NCBI GenBank assembly: GCA_000497835.1
Contig: KI547165.1
Location: 1-63,344 of the forward strand
Reading direction: 5' to 3'
Source of the DNA: a gamma proteobacterium L18
GTDB taxonomy: Bacteria > Pseudomonadota > Gammaproteobacteria > Pseudomonadales > Pseudomonadaceae
Length of the DNA stretch: 63,344 bases
A program made the position numbers and the translations under genes. Below the pieces are notes generated by a model. The model was not told where the DNA came from, did no database searches, and saw only the letters and a program-made list of their open reading frames with translations. Below are positions 18,097 to 27,036 of the stretch, piece after piece; position 1 is the stretch's first letter, and every line of letters begins with the position of its first letter.

Positions 18097-18563
18097 CGGT
18101 GACTGGCTTGAAATGGCGTCGTGTGCATCGCGACCAAGGTCGGCTCCTACGCCGTGCGTGGTAGGAGCCGGCCTTGGCCGCGATGCAGGCGACGCGGTTT
18201 TTCTGGATTACGGCGTCGATGCCATCGCGAGCAAGCTTTGCTCCCACAGTGGTGCGGCTTATATCGGTGGTTGCTTCCCCACTGTGGGAGATTCTATGGT
18301 TTTAGGCAAACCTTGAAAGTAATCCCAATCGCTCTGTGGGAGCTGGCTTGCCAGCGAGTTTCAGGGCCTCAAGAGCTCGCTGGCAAGCCAGCTCCCACAG
18401 TCTCAAGGCAACCACCGATGTGAGCCTTGACACTGTGGGAGCAAAGCTTGCTCGCGAGGGGGCCTCCCTGGCGCAAACGGGAGCAAGGTCGAGCGCGACC
18501 CCGGTTGCTCCCACAGTGTTCGCCGCCTCTCTGTAGCAAGCTGCCGAAGGCTACAGGCTACGA
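18097..18563. repeat. REP-rich intergenic region between convergent genes
   Basis: No gene. It holds a full GTAGGAGCC REPIN (18117-18197), a GTGGGAGCAAAGCTTGC-type pair (about 18226-18290), a hairpin GTGGGAGCTGGCTTGCCAGC and its inverse (about 18336-18400), and a further GTGGGAGCAAAGCTTGC half with a diverged partner (18430-18520). At least three REP families meet here between convergent transcription units, where such hairpins can end transcripts from both sides. Confidence 0.8.
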
Positions 18564-20753
18564 TCAGAAATCGACGGTGGTCGAGAACTTCACCAGGCGC
18601 GGATCGCCCTGGGTCAGGTAACCGCCGTTGGCTGAGGCCCAGTAGTTCTTGTCGGTGAGGTTTTCGACGTTGACGCGCAAGGTCACGTCCTTTTGCGCCA
18701 CCTTGAGCTGGTAACGGGCGCCGGCGTCGAAGCGGTTCCAGGTCGGCAGGCTGAGGTTGTTGGCGGCGTCGGCGTACTGGCCGCCGGTGCGCAGCATGCG
18801 CGCGTTCAGCGCCAGGCCCGGCACCCCCGGTACGTCCCAGTCCGCGCTGGCATTGAGGGTGAAGGTCGGAACGCCAATGGCATGGTTACCGTCGTTGAGG
18901 CCGTTCAAGGTGCCGTTGACTTCGGAGCTCATGCGCGTGCCACCCGCCATCAGGCGCAGGCCGTCGATGGGTTCGCCGAAGAGGCTGAGTTCGATGCCTT
19001 TGTTGACCTGATTGCCCTCACGGACGTAGTAGCTGCCCTGCACATACCCATCCGTTGGCTTCTCGATGTGGAACGCCGCCAGGCTTGCGCCGACCTTGCC
19101 GAAGTCCAGTTTCACGCCCGCTTCGCTTTGCTTGGTGCGCCCTGGCGGGAACATCTCGCCGGCATTGAGAACACCTGTGCCCGAGGCGGTCGGGCCCTGG
19201 GCCAGGCCTTCAATGTGGTTGGCGTACAGCGACACGTACTCGCTGGGCTTGTAGACGATGCCGTAGACCGGCGTGGTGACGGACTCATCGTAGCGCGCGT
19301 TGCGGCTGCCGTCGTAGGCCGCGCTGGTGCCGCCCTTGTACGCATAGCTCTGCACCAGCATTTCCTGGCGACGCAGGCCAGCCGTCACCAGCACGCTGTC
19401 GTCGAAGAACCCGAACGTATCCGACAGCGCAAGGCTGCGCGTTCGGGTCTTGCCGGTCACGCCCGGGTCGCTGAGGTCGCCACCCACGAAGTAACTGGTG
19501 GTCGGCTTCGCCAGGTCCACGGGGTTATAGATATTGGTCGCACCGCTGGCCGCGCCGTAACGATAGAAATTGAACGCGCTGCGCTGCTGCGCCCACAACT
19601 CCGTCGCCCCCAGGCTGACCTGATGGCTCACCGGCCCGGTCATGAAGTGCCCATTGAGCCCGGCCATGACCGTGGTGTTGTCTTCATCATGGGGGATCTG
19701 CGAGCCGCTGATCGTCGCCGCACCCGTGCTGGCGTTGGTCAAGGTTGGGGTGGCATAGAAGCCATTCTCGCGGGTGTGCTTGGCACCCGCAGCCAGGTAC
19801 GCTGTCCAGCTGTCGTTCAGGTCCCAGTCGCCCCGCACCATGCCGAAGGTGTCCTCGGTGTCTTCCCACGACCAGTCCTGCCCGTAGTTCTTGCTGGCGT
19901 CCGGCGCCGACGGGATAGCGGTCAGCCCGGTGCCCAACTTGACGCTGTTGCGCAGGTGGGTCAGGTGCTGCTTCTGGTAGCCCAGGTCGGCGGACAGGCG
20001 GAAGCCGTCAGCACGGTAATCCAGCCCCAGGGTGACCAGCTTGGTGCGCTGGTCCTGATCGTCGATGGCCGTTTCACCCTCGCGCTGCATCAAGTTCAGG
20101 CGGGCGCCGAAGCGGTTGTCCTCACCAAAGCGCTGCCCCAGGTCCAGGTGTTCACCCATGCGCCCATCACTGCTGATGTCCTGGGTATAGCGACGGATCG
20201 GCGCATCGGTGGCGCGCTTGGGCTGCAAGTTGATGCTGCCGCCCAGGCCGGAGCCAGTGGGGCTGACCCCATTGATGAACGCGTTGGGGCCTTTGAACAC
20301 CTCCACCCGGTCCAGCGCCTCCGTACCGATGATCTGCCGCGGCAGCACGCCGTACAACCCGTTGTAGGAGATATCGTCACTGTTGAGCGGCAACCCGCGG
20401 ATCACGAACACCTGCGACTGGTTACCGCTGCCGTAGGACTGGCGCACCGACGGATCGTTGGCCAGCACATCGCCGATGTCCTCGGCCTGCTGGTCCTCGA
20501 TCAGCTTGGCGGTGTAGCTGGTCATAGTGAACGGCACGTCCATGAAATCCTGATTGCCCAACAACCCCATCTGCCCGCCACGCGCCACCTGGCCACCTGC
20601 ATACGCGTCGGGGCGGGTGTCGGGATGGGTCTTGATGGTGTCCGAGTCGATGGCGGTGGCATCGAGCTCGATCGGCTCGGCGGCGTTGGCCGTCACACTG
20701 GCGCAGCAGCACAGGGCGAGCAGGGTAGGGCGCAAGGGAAATGGGCGAGGCAT
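18564..20753 (-). CDS. TonB-dependent siderophore receptor (no signalling domain)
   Basis: 729 residues from ATG 20753. Signal peptide LLALCCCASVTANA is followed directly by the plug (LLGNQDFMDVPFTMTSYTAKLI; EALDRVEVFKGPNAFING), so there is no N-terminal STN signalling domain. The 22-strand barrel follows, ending VKFSTTVDF with the C-terminal phenylalanine required for outer-membrane insertion. It imports a ferric siderophore or similar chelate with TonB energy; ligand unknown. The upstream frame contains the Fur-like box and was excluded from the gene. No transport partner lies beside it. Confidence 0.9.
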   Translation of the reverse strand: MPRPFPLRPTLLALCCCASVTANAAEPIELDATAIDSDTIKTHPDTRPDAYAGGQVARGGQMGLLGNQDFMDVPFTMTSYTAKLIEDQQAEDIGDVLANDPSVRQSYGSGNQSQVFVIRGLPLNSDDISYNGLYGVLPRQIIGTEALDRVEVFKGPNAFINGVSPTGSGLGGSINLQPKRATDAPIRRYTQDISSDGRMGEHLDLGQRFGEDNRFGARLNLMQREGETAIDDQDQRTKLVTLGLDYRADGFRLSADLGYQKQHLTHLRNSVKLGTGLTAIPSAPDASKNYGQDWSWEDTEDTFGMVRGDWDLNDSWTAYLAAGAKHTRENGFYATPTLTNASTGAATISGSQIPHDEDNTTVMAGLNGHFMTGPVSHQVSLGATELWAQQRSAFNFYRYGAASGATNIYNPVDLAKPTTSYFVGGDLSDPGVTGKTRTRSLALSDTFGFFDDSVLVTAGLRRQEMLVQSYAYKGGTSAAYDGSRNARYDESVTTPVYGIVYKPSEYVSLYANHIEGLAQGPTASGTGVLNAGEMFPPGRTKQSEAGVKLDFGKVGASLAAFHIEKPTDGYVQGSYYVREGNQVNKGIELSLFGEPIDGLRLMAGGTRMSSEVNGTLNGLNDGNHAIGVPTFTLNASADWDVPGVPGLALNARMLRTGGQYADAANNLSLPTWNRFDAGARYQLKVAQKDVTLRVNVENLTDKNYWASANGGYLTQGDPRLVKFSTTVDF

Positions 20754-20841
20754 GGCGGTTCCTGGACGGTGTTGATGTTCTACAAGGCCGGTCCGTGGCA
20801 ATTGCGAGTGATTCTCGGTTGCCGATACTAGCAGGGGTAAC

Positions 20842-20864
20842 TGCAAATCGTTATCGATTATTTG
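20842..20864. promoter_or_regulatory. Fur-box-like palindrome upstream of the TonB receptor
   Basis: GCAAATCGTTATCGATTATTTG-type sequence about 90 bases before the receptor start, with CAAAT/ATTTG ends and internal ATAATC/GATAAC hexamers resembling the Fur repeat NATWAT. It suggests iron repression of the receptor. Match is imperfect, so this is a prediction from pattern plus context. Confidence 0.5.
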
Positions 20865-21047
20865 GATTTCGTCTCATGCTTGATACAGATACTGCGTTGT
20901 CTTGAATAGGTGTGCTCAAGCGTGGGGAGCACGCGACGTTATTCATCAATGGGTACGCGACCATCGGCTGTTTTGTACTGTTGATCCATCCAGTGGTTGG
21001 CGTTATTCTGTTCGGAGAACATTTGTACTCTACTCACTGGCAAGCCA

Positions 21048-21275
21048 ATGCTCATGACCGACGACCTTATGGATTCCACCGACCAAGCGCCTTTCCCTTC
21101 GCCGCTGGAGCTGCTGGAGCACCGCTGCCAATTGCTGGCCAACGAGCTGGATGAAACCAACGCCGAGCTGCGCGCCTGCCGTCAGCGCATTGCTGCGCTG
21201 GTGACCATGCATGGCTGTGACAGCAATGAAATTGCTCGGCTCAGGCGTGAGTTGGTGGGGCGTGCGGGGCATTGA
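21048..21275 (+). CDS. Small coiled-coil hypothetical protein
   Basis: 75 residues from ATG 21048 (a second ATG follows at 21054). The body from about residue 18 is a heptad-like helix, LELLEHRCQLLANELDETNAE then LRACRQRIAALVTMH, ending in ARLRRELVG, so a short coiled coil is likely. Codon use is Pseudomonas-like, with GC-rich third positions, which supports a real gene. There is no recognised family and no obvious partner. It is divergent from the TonB receptor gene and could share its regulatory region. Confidence 0.5.
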   Translation: MLMTDDLMDSTDQAPFPSPLELLEHRCQLLANELDETNAELRACRQRIAALVTMHGCDSNEIARLRRELVGRAGH

Positions 21276-21945
21276 TGCATCCTAGAAAGCAGAGCTTGGC
21301 CGTCACCGTAGCCGCTGGCGCCATCTCTTCACCCTGATGTGGGTCGCCTGCGGCGGGCAGATCGGTCTTGAACCGAAAAAATCGAGCGGTGCTCGTTGAG
21401 GGGGAGGTGAACGAAGCAGGTTGCTCGATGCCTGATACCATTCGCGTTCTGTACCCCGCATTGGTGCGGCGCAGTAAGCCATCAGAACGCCGCCCTGTAG
21501 CAGCGTCTTGGAACCGCGTCGCCTGCATCGCGACTAAAGTCGGCTCCTACGCGGTGCGGGGTAGGAGCCGGCCTTGGCCGCGATGCAGGCGCCGCCGTCC
21601 TGTAGCAGCAACTGTCCTGTGGCGGTACACACTGTGGGAGCAAAGCTTGCTCGCGATGCAGACGACGCGGTTTTTCTGGATGACGGCGTCGATGCCATCG
21701 CGAGCAAGCTTTGCTCCCACCCTGCCGAAGGCTTCGTCATGCCCAGCGCCGCGCCCGGTCCCACAGGATGTGTGCCTGTGACCACTGCAATGCTTACCGC
21801 CGCCCCATCATGAAACCTGAACGTAAAGTTAATGGCGTAATGCCATCAAGCCCATTACCCTGCGCTCCGCTTGCATCGTCCAAGCCGTGGCAAGGAGCCC
21901 GTCGTTTCGTTTCCTGGCCGCGTCGTCCTCCAGCCAGGAATCATC
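21276..21945. repeat. 670-base intergenic region with two REPIN pairs
   Basis: A full GTAGGAGCC REPIN at 21515-21597 is followed by a GTGGGAGCAAAGCTTGCTCGCGATG inverted pair with outer ends at about 21637 and 21720. Between them lies the linker GACGACGCGGTTTTTCTGGATGACGG, which also recurs at 18190-18220 in the same order, so a larger composite has been copied. From 21790 to 21945 no repeat is seen; this part likely contains the promoter of the lipoprotein operon. No convincing gene. Confidence 0.75.
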
Positions 21946-22578
21946 ATGTTGTCCCGTTTTTTCGCACTGTGTGCGCTTACGCTACTCGCCGCCACCCTGA
22001 CCGGCTGCATCACCCAACCCGCCGCAGAAATCAGCGGCCCGCTGCAACCGCATCCCGGTGAGCCGGTCGCCTACCTAGTGGGCGCCATTGGCCCCTCCAA
22101 TGCCGTCAGTGCCAGCTGGCAAGACCAGCGCCTGCTGTTGCGCAAACGCGGTTCCGAGTACGGCGCCGCAGCAGTGTGGCATCACCAGCCCACCATCTTC
22201 ACGCCCCAGGACGTCAAGGACAGCGGTAGCGCCAGCGTCTTCGTGATGGCGCTCAAGCCCGGCGACTACGAACTCTACGACGCGCCATTCTCCACCCTGG
22301 AGTACGTCCCCGGCGTGGGCACCATGGCGCGCTCCCAGGCACCGCGGGAAAAATTCAACCTGCCCCTGCGCTTGGAAGCCGGCAAGGCCTACTACCTGGG
22401 CGAGTTTCGTTCGTTCTGCGTCGTGTCCGCCTGCACCTACCTGTGGCGCGACAAGTTGCACCGCGACCGGCCCCTGGCCCAGCGCCAAGTCCCGGGCCTG
22501 CCCACCTTGCAGCCCTTGCCGTTGAACCTCAACAACGCCCGCCCTTACATCGTCCCGGCCGAGCACATAGCCCCATGA
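21946..22578 (+). CDS. Lipoprotein, first gene of a three-lipoprotein operon
   Basis: 210 residues. Type II signal peptide with lipobox LTGC (Cys21). The mature protein begins TQPAAEISGPLQPHPGEPVAYLVGAIG and contains VFVMALKPGDYELYDAPFS and LPLRLEAGKAYYLGEF, a beta-rich layout seen in periplasmic lipoproteins that read like DUF2846-type proteins; I do not claim that family. The ATG at 21946 has CAGGAA upstream. The stop overlaps the next start in ATGA, so the three lipoproteins are translationally coupled and may form one envelope complex. Confidence 0.78.
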   Translation: MLSRFFALCALTLLAATLTGCITQPAAEISGPLQPHPGEPVAYLVGAIGPSNAVSASWQDQRLLLRKRGSEYGAAAVWHHQPTIFTPQDVKDSGSASVFVMALKPGDYELYDAPFSTLEYVPGVGTMARSQAPREKFNLPLRLEAGKAYYLGEFRSFCVVSACTYLWRDKLHRDRPLAQRQVPGLPTLQPLPLNLNNARPYIVPAEHIAP

Positions 22579-23093
22579 AAAACATCTTGATTGCCCTGGG
22601 CTCCACCCTGCTGGTCGGTTGCGCGGCCACCAACACCTTGCCCGAGCGCCCGGCGCCCGACGGCCAGGACTACCTGGCCCCCATCCACGTCATGGTCGAC
22701 TCGCCCCTTGACGCCGCCAGCGTACGCAACAGCCTGCGTGAAACCGGTGTGTTCCGTACCGTCGAGGCGGGCGGCGGCGTTCCCGGCGGCTACAGTGTGC
22801 AGGCGCGCATCACCACCACCCGCGACATCTCCACGCCCCTGATCTTCCTCGGCGCCGCCACCCTGTTCCTGGTTCCGATCCCCCAGACCTACGACACCCA
22901 GATCGACTACACCCTGCTGCGCGACGAGGTGGCACTGAAGCAGTACCACTACCGAAACGTCACGCGCAAATACACCTGGCTGCTGGACCAGGGCGGCGAA
23001 ATGCAAGGCCAGAACCTGGACCGCATCAGCCAGGCTTTCGCCGCCGACGTGCAGCATGATCACCTGGTGCCCAGCGTGGGGTACGCCCAATGA
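22575..23093 (+). CDS. Lipoprotein, second of the operon
   Basis: 172 residues with lipobox LVGC (Cys16). Mature part: DYLAPIHVMVDSPLDAASVRN, GGYSVQARITTTRDISTPLI, a hydrophobic stretch LIFLGAATLFLVPIPQTYDT near residue 95 and a tyrosine-rich segment KQYHYRNVTRKYTWLLDQG. The last two features are shared in order with the next gene, so the two are paralogues. ATGA overlaps join it to both neighbours. No known family; envelope location is the only firm inference. Confidence 0.75.
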   Translation: MKNILIALGSTLLVGCAATNTLPERPAPDGQDYLAPIHVMVDSPLDAASVRNSLRETGVFRTVEAGGGVPGGYSVQARITTTRDISTPLIFLGAATLFLVPIPQTYDTQIDYTLLRDEVALKQYHYRNVTRKYTWLLDQGGEMQGQNLDRISQAFAADVQHDHLVPSVGYAQ

Positions 23094-23626
23094 AGCGCCT
23101 GATGGCCATGGCGCCGCTGGCGCTGATGCTGGGTGGCTGCGTCAACAGCCTGGGTCCGCTGGACTACAAGGCGCAGCAACAATACGTGCCCGTCAGCCTG
23201 ATGCTGCCGGCCCCGTACCTGCGCATTCAAGAGCAATACCAGGCCGAACTGGTGGACGCCCTCAAGGGCACCGGCGCGTTCTCGTTTCTGGATGGTGGCT
23301 ACAACCCGCATGGCTACAGCCTGCAGATCAAGGAAAGCCATGACACGCCAAACCTGGCGGTGGCTTTCTTCGGGGCGCTGTCGCTGTTCACGTTGCCGTT
23401 GCCCTATCACTACCAGGACGGCCTGACGGGCAATATCTACCGCGATGGACATCTGCTCAAGCACTACACCTACACGCGCGGCGGGTATAGCGCGATCGCC
23501 TGGTACGTGCCATCAGTAAGCACGACCAACGAGCGCGAAATGCTCGGGGATTTGCTGCGCGACATGGAGCGCGATCGGGTGGTGCCGTTAGTCATCGCCC
23601 CAGCCCAAACGTCGATCAACCCGTAG
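23090..23626 (+). CDS. Lipoprotein, third of the operon, paralogue of the second
   Basis: 178 residues, lipobox LGGC (Cys17). It parallels the preceding protein: an N-terminal VPVSLMLPAPYLRIQEQYQ region, NPHGYSLQIKESHDTPNLA, hydrophobic FFGALSLFTLPLPYHYQDG and HLLKHYTYTRGGYSAIAWYV, then a C-terminal EMLGDLLRDMERDRVVPLV matching QAFAADVQHDHLVPSV of its partner. Likely an outer- or inner-membrane-anchored envelope protein of unknown role. Start overlaps the previous stop as ATGA. Confidence 0.75.
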   Translation: MKRLMAMAPLALMLGGCVNSLGPLDYKAQQQYVPVSLMLPAPYLRIQEQYQAELVDALKGTGAFSFLDGGYNPHGYSLQIKESHDTPNLAVAFFGALSLFTLPLPYHYQDGLTGNIYRDGHLLKHYTYTRGGYSAIAWYVPSVSTTNEREMLGDLLRDMERDRVVPLVIAPAQTSINP

Positions 23627-23712
23627 CCGCTGCCGCCAGGCTGCGCTGGCCCTGAACCACGCTGAACATCCCCAGCGCACGCTCAGGCCAGCGCCGCCAT
23701 ACAGCTAAAGCA

Positions 23713-24135
23713 TCAAGCCTGCGCCTTCACCAGCACGCCGCTCTCAACCCGCGCATCCAGAATTGAACAGAACTTCGCAAAGTCATGCTCAGATTCCGGC
23801 GCCACATACATCAAGTCACCGAAGTGATCTGAGTAGTCCTGAAGGTAAAGCCCATCGTCGCCGTAATACTGCTGCGCGATCAGGTTCCCTTCGTCACTCA
23901 GGTCCTCGTCGGTGATCTGGCCATCGCAATAGTTGAACAGAAATTCGGTAGCGCTGAGCTCGCCGCTGATGACCCGGGCGACGGCTTCAGGCGCTTCGTC
24001 GCTGTGCAATTCTGCGGCCCAGCCTTTGCTGAAGCACCATTTCAGGAACAGCGCGATGTGGGTGCCGCCGTGTTCCTGGGGTTGGCCTGCGGGGAAGTTG
24101 CCGTCGTAGTGCCAGCTTGCATCGTCGTACTTCAT
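23713..24135 (-). CDS. Small acidic protein, possible immunity-type
   Basis: 140 residues. It reads YDDASWHYDGNFPAGQPQEHG, GGTHIALFLKWCFSKGW, SATEFLFNYCDGQITDEDLSD, then DDGLYLQDYSDHFGDLMYVAP. This small, acidic, aromatic-rich DUF is found as a stand-alone gene; by sequence character it resembles immunity proteins of polymorphic toxin systems, but I do not recognise the family name. No toxin gene is next to it. It is convergent with the lipoprotein operon. Confidence 0.65.
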   Translation of the reverse strand: MKYDDASWHYDGNFPAGQPQEHGGTHIALFLKWCFSKGWAAELHSDEAPEAVARVISGELSATEFLFNYCDGQITDEDLSDEGNLIAQQYYGDDGLYLQDYSDHFGDLMYVAPESEHDFAKFCSILDARVESGVLVKAQA

Positions 24136-24373
24136 GGACGTCCTTGGTCTGTTTGGGGGGCTCTATTTAGCATGCTCCAGCGGGGGCGGGGTAGGGCTGG
24201 GCTGAAGGTTTCATGCGGTTTTCCCAGGCCTGCGCAAATGCCTTGAGATAACCCGTAGCCGCTGCCGCCTTGTGGGAGCTGGCTTGCCAGCGAGCTCTGA
24301 TGCCTCAGCACTTCACTCACAAGCCCACTCCCATACCTATCCCCCAGGCGGGCCGTTTCTACATCAACCGGTC

Positions 24374-24628
24374 CTACCGCTCCGCGATCAACGCATCAAC
24401 CAGTCCCTTGGCCCCTTCAATATGATGCAACGTGGACCAGCCCAGCCCTTTCTCCACACCTTCACCATCGGTGAGCTCATACGCCGAGTCATACGCACAC
24501 CGAAGCAGATGGCCTAGATGACACAGCGCATCCTCCAGGCTGATCCCCGGATTGACGCTGAAGAATGGCTGCTGATGCGAGTCGCGCATGCCGAAGGGCA
24601 GGGCGGTTGTTTCCAGAAAGTCGGTCAT
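24374..24628 (-). CDS. DUF3077-like small protein
   Basis: 84 residues from ATG 24628, which has AGGA 8 nt upstream (a TTG at 24634 is less likely). The pattern FFSVNPGISLEDALCHLGHLL, then HHIEGAKGLVDALI at the C-terminus, fits the Pseudomonas-specific DUF3077 group of short helical proteins of unknown role. It lies 80 nt after the next small gene on the same strand, an arrangement I recall as common for these pairs. Confidence 0.62.
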   Translation of the reverse strand: MTDFLETTALPFGMRDSHQQPFFSVNPGISLEDALCHLGHLLRCAYDSAYELTDGEGVEKGLGWSTLHHIEGAKGLVDALIAER

Positions 24629-24708
24629 GATCAAAGTCCTTATGAATGTACCTGAGTGACGGCCCTGCCGAGGTAAGGAGCAGGACCGCCATTTGCACTG
24701 TCATCCGA

Positions 24709-24927
24709 TTACGTAGTTTTGCGCCAACGCCAGAAGTGCCACCAGTGAGGCGGTTTGGGCTCAGCCTTTTGAGCATTTCGCCGCGCAGCTTCAAGCAGCG
24801 CGCGCTGTTTCACGAACCGCTCAGCCAGCACGAGACCGTCGGTTTCAAGGTGCCCGTTGGGCAGCGTGTAGAGCGGATGACCAGTAGGAAGATTGCAAAT
24901 GGGCGGATCAGGTGTTGGCTTGACCAT
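24709..24927 (-). CDS. Small hypothetical protein, partner of the DUF3077 gene
   Basis: 72 residues starting at ATG 24927: MVKPTPDPPICNLPTG, then ETDGLVLAERFVKQRALLEAARRNAQ and a Trp-rich basic end PPHWWHFWRWRKTT. The VKPTPDPP opening resembles the DUF6124 group of Pseudomonas small proteins, but the remainder is not a full match. The longer upstream frame to 25107 has weaker composition and was not used. The C-terminal WWHFWRWRK could associate with membranes. Confidence 0.5.
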   Translation of the reverse strand: MVKPTPDPPICNLPTGHPLYTLPNGHLETDGLVLAERFVKQRALLEAARRNAQKAEPKPPHWWHFWRWRKTT

Positions 24928-25504
24928 AGTGGAATTCCGTAGAGTTGAAGGAATCACCAACCAGTCGTGACCAAACGAATGGGTGGCAACTGTGCGAGGG
25001 TTGGTCAACCGAGCTACGGACACCTCGGCGCATCCGAAGATGCCCCGCGCACAGCCGCCATAAAGCGTCATGCACGAAGCATGGCTAGGCAGTGTTGAAA
25101 TGTTCATAGCATCAGGTGACCAAACCTGGCCGTGGGTGTGCCCGCGGCGGAGGGGAGGTTAGTAACGGGATGAGATGAACACAAGGGTGGAAATGTAAGA
25201 GGATTATACGGTTGTCAGAGGGGAGGCAGGAAATTTCCTGAGAAAATTCCTGCACATCCGGGGGGCGGGAAATGCGTTTGATAACTGGATCGCAGACTCG
25301 GCGAATGCCGGTCTCGGGACTGCAGTTTTACCTTCACTTCGGCGGCGGAAGTCGTTTGAGCGTCTACTGACGATGGGTTGAAGTTGCTCGGAACCATTGA
25401 CCGCTTTCGTTTGCGGCCACTTGAGCTTCTCGTAGCAGGAGCAGCCGGGTGAGAGAGACGCTTTGTCCTCAAAGCGCTCTTTCGCCCAGGCCAGTTCAAG
25501 GATT
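24928..25504. other. Region without an assigned gene, downstream of the SMI1 gene
   Basis: The minus strand frame 25539-25204 is open and reads protein-like in its first part (ILELAWAKERFEDKASLSPG, then CYEKLKWPQTKAVNGSEQL), starting inside the last codons of the SMI1 gene. It may be a remnant or a short coupled gene. No family is recognised. The remainder, 24928-25203, shows nothing clear. Confidence 0.3.
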
Positions 25505-26149
25505 TCACTGTGAGGCGAACAGGATCGGGACTGAGTCAAGAAAATGAGACTTTGCGGGCTCCTTTGTATTCAGGCTTCGCCCTCCGTCGTCTTCCTCGTT
25601 GATCGCGAAATTACCCTCTTCGAGTTGATTGACCAGCCACTCCAAAAACTTGTCAACGGAGTTGGCCAAGACAAATTTTTCCTCTTCATCGCTGCCGAAA
25701 TTGATGACTTGTCCCGAGACCCCGCACTCACCAGGGTCCAGATCCACACCTAGATGGTTCCCACCGTAGTCGTAGGCAAACGGAATCCAGTAGGCATTGG
25801 CGTACAGTTCACGAACAGTGCCGGGCTTGGCCGAACGGGAGAAGGCGTTCGCTTCTACCATCTCCTCAGGTGACCATTCATCGATAATACTTTTCCAGGA
25901 TTCCCAATGCGACTTGGCGTCTGCGAGCGAAAGGAAGTTGAGGCCAAAAAAAGGTCCTGAGTTCACAGCACCTTTCTGACCATCATGCCACCTGTACAGG
26001 TCCTTCAGGCTCTCAGGAAGCGCTCTACCCATTTGACGCTCAAATTCTGCAATTGAAGCGTCCGAACAGCCCGGAGCCAAATCTTCGTGTACCTCTGGCA
26101 GATTGATTTCCAGCCAGCGTTCAAGTCGTTCCATCGATGTTTTCATCAT
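25505..26149 (-). CDS. SMI1/KNR4 family protein, probable immunity protein
   Basis: 214 residues. SMI1/KNR4 signature: LERWLEINLPEVHEDLAPGCS, ASIAEFERQMGRALPESLKDLYRWHDGQ, then FLSLADAKSHWESWK, WIPFAYDYGGNHLGVDLDPG and SVDKFLEWLVNQLEEG. Bacterial SMI1/KNR4 proteins mostly neutralise toxins of contact-dependent or type VI systems. No toxin or Rhs gene is in the neighbourhood, so this would be an orphan immunity gene guarding against other strains. ATG 26149 has AGGAAG just upstream. Composition is more AT-rich than surrounding core genes, consistent with transfer. Confidence 0.82.
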   Translation of the reverse strand: MMKTSMERLERWLEINLPEVHEDLAPGCSDASIAEFERQMGRALPESLKDLYRWHDGQKGAVNSGPFFGLNFLSLADAKSHWESWKSIIDEWSPEEMVEANAFSRSAKPGTVRELYANAYWIPFAYDYGGNHLGVDLDPGECGVSGQVINFGSDEEEKFVLANSVDKFLEWLVNQLEEGNFAINEEDDGGRSLNTKEPAKSHFLDSVPILFASQ

Positions 26150-26592
26150 CTACTTCCTGTTGGGAAAAACGCCCCCACTCCTACAAAGCGGGGGCACTTG
26201 ATATCGAAGTCGAGTATCTCTCGTGACGCCTGACCAAGCGTCCGTGTCACGAACCGCTCTCGCTTGGTTGACTGCTATGGGATGCAGCCATCCTTGGCTC
26301 AGTTCCGCAGAGCGCGCCCAACAAAAGTTAAACCGCTTCGCGAACATAGCCAGCGGTGATGCGGGTCGCCGGGCATCATGTGCAATCACAGGCGGCGTTC
26401 GGCCAATAGCTGACCTCAGCGAATGATAGCTATGGGTTGTGGATAGCAGCCAGTCACCACCGGCTGCTATCGACCCAAAGTAACCGTTCGAGGTGTCTAC
26501 GAAACCAGGTGCGATTCAGTACGCCATCGCTAGATGGTCGATATTCGATCTGATAATAGGCCAATGATCTACCTACGGGCTCAGAGGTCGTG
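26150..26592. other. Intergenic region, nothing definite
   Basis: About 440 bases between the SMI1 gene and the HxlR gene stop. Short open frames exist on both strands but have no ribosome site, family motif or consistent codon bias. The part just left of 26220 must contain the SMI1 promoter. No repeat of the REP families is seen. Confidence 0.5.
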
Positions 26593-27036
26593 TCAGCTTT
26601 CGTCAGGCACAACAATGCGCATGGGGCGCGTGCCGATCTTTGCGCCTGTCACCTCATCCACGGCAACCGCTTTGATTTCCGTGCCTGTTTCGGCGTCAAA
26701 GAAGCGAGTCAGCTTGCCACCGCCTCGGTGCTGCCGCCCCCATGCGCCAATCATGAAAAGCACAGGCAGAAAATCGCGACCCGCAGCGGTCAGCAGATAC
26801 TCCTCCCGAGGAGGGTGCTCCGAATATCGTCGCTTCTCCAGTAACCCCTCCTCTGTCAATGTCGCCAGTCGGCGGGTCAGCATCGTCGGTGCAATACCCA
26901 GGCTTTTTCGGAATTGGTCAAAGCGAGAGAGGCCCGCATGGGCATCACGCAGAATGAGCACGCTCCAGGCGTCACCAGCGACAGCCAGGCTGCGGGCGAT
27001 CGGGCATGGGTTATCGCAACTATTTTTCATGTCCAT
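26593..27036 (-). CDS. HxlR-family transcriptional regulator
   Basis: 147 residues from ATG 27036 (ATG 27030 possible). HxlR core: CPIARSLAVAGDAWSVLILRDAHAGLSRFDQFRKSLG, then TMLTRRLATLTEEGLLEKRRYSEHPPREEYLLTAAG. The N-terminal NSCDNPCPI carries cysteines typical of redox- or electrophile-sensing HxlR proteins. The C-terminal part adds about 45 residues after the winged helix. It is divergent from an alpha/beta hydrolase, MDR and Old Yellow Enzyme set, and two palindromes lie in the shared promoter, so it is most likely their repressor, inactivated by quinones, aldehydes or other electrophiles. Confidence 0.87.
   Translation of the reverse strand: MDMKNSCDNPCPIARSLAVAGDAWSVLILRDAHAGLSRFDQFRKSLGIAPTMLTRRLATLTEEGLLEKRRYSEHPPREEYLLTAAGRDFLPVLFMIGAWGRQHRGGGKLTRFFDAETGTEIKAVAVDEVTGAKIGTRPMRIVVPDES

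Noticed and set aside
16123..20831. Very long antisense frames, for example 16123-17988 (minus) and 18693-20831 (plus)
   Set aside because: They mirror well-supported genes on the other strand and have Arg/His/Gln-rich composition typical of shadow frames in GC-rich DNA.
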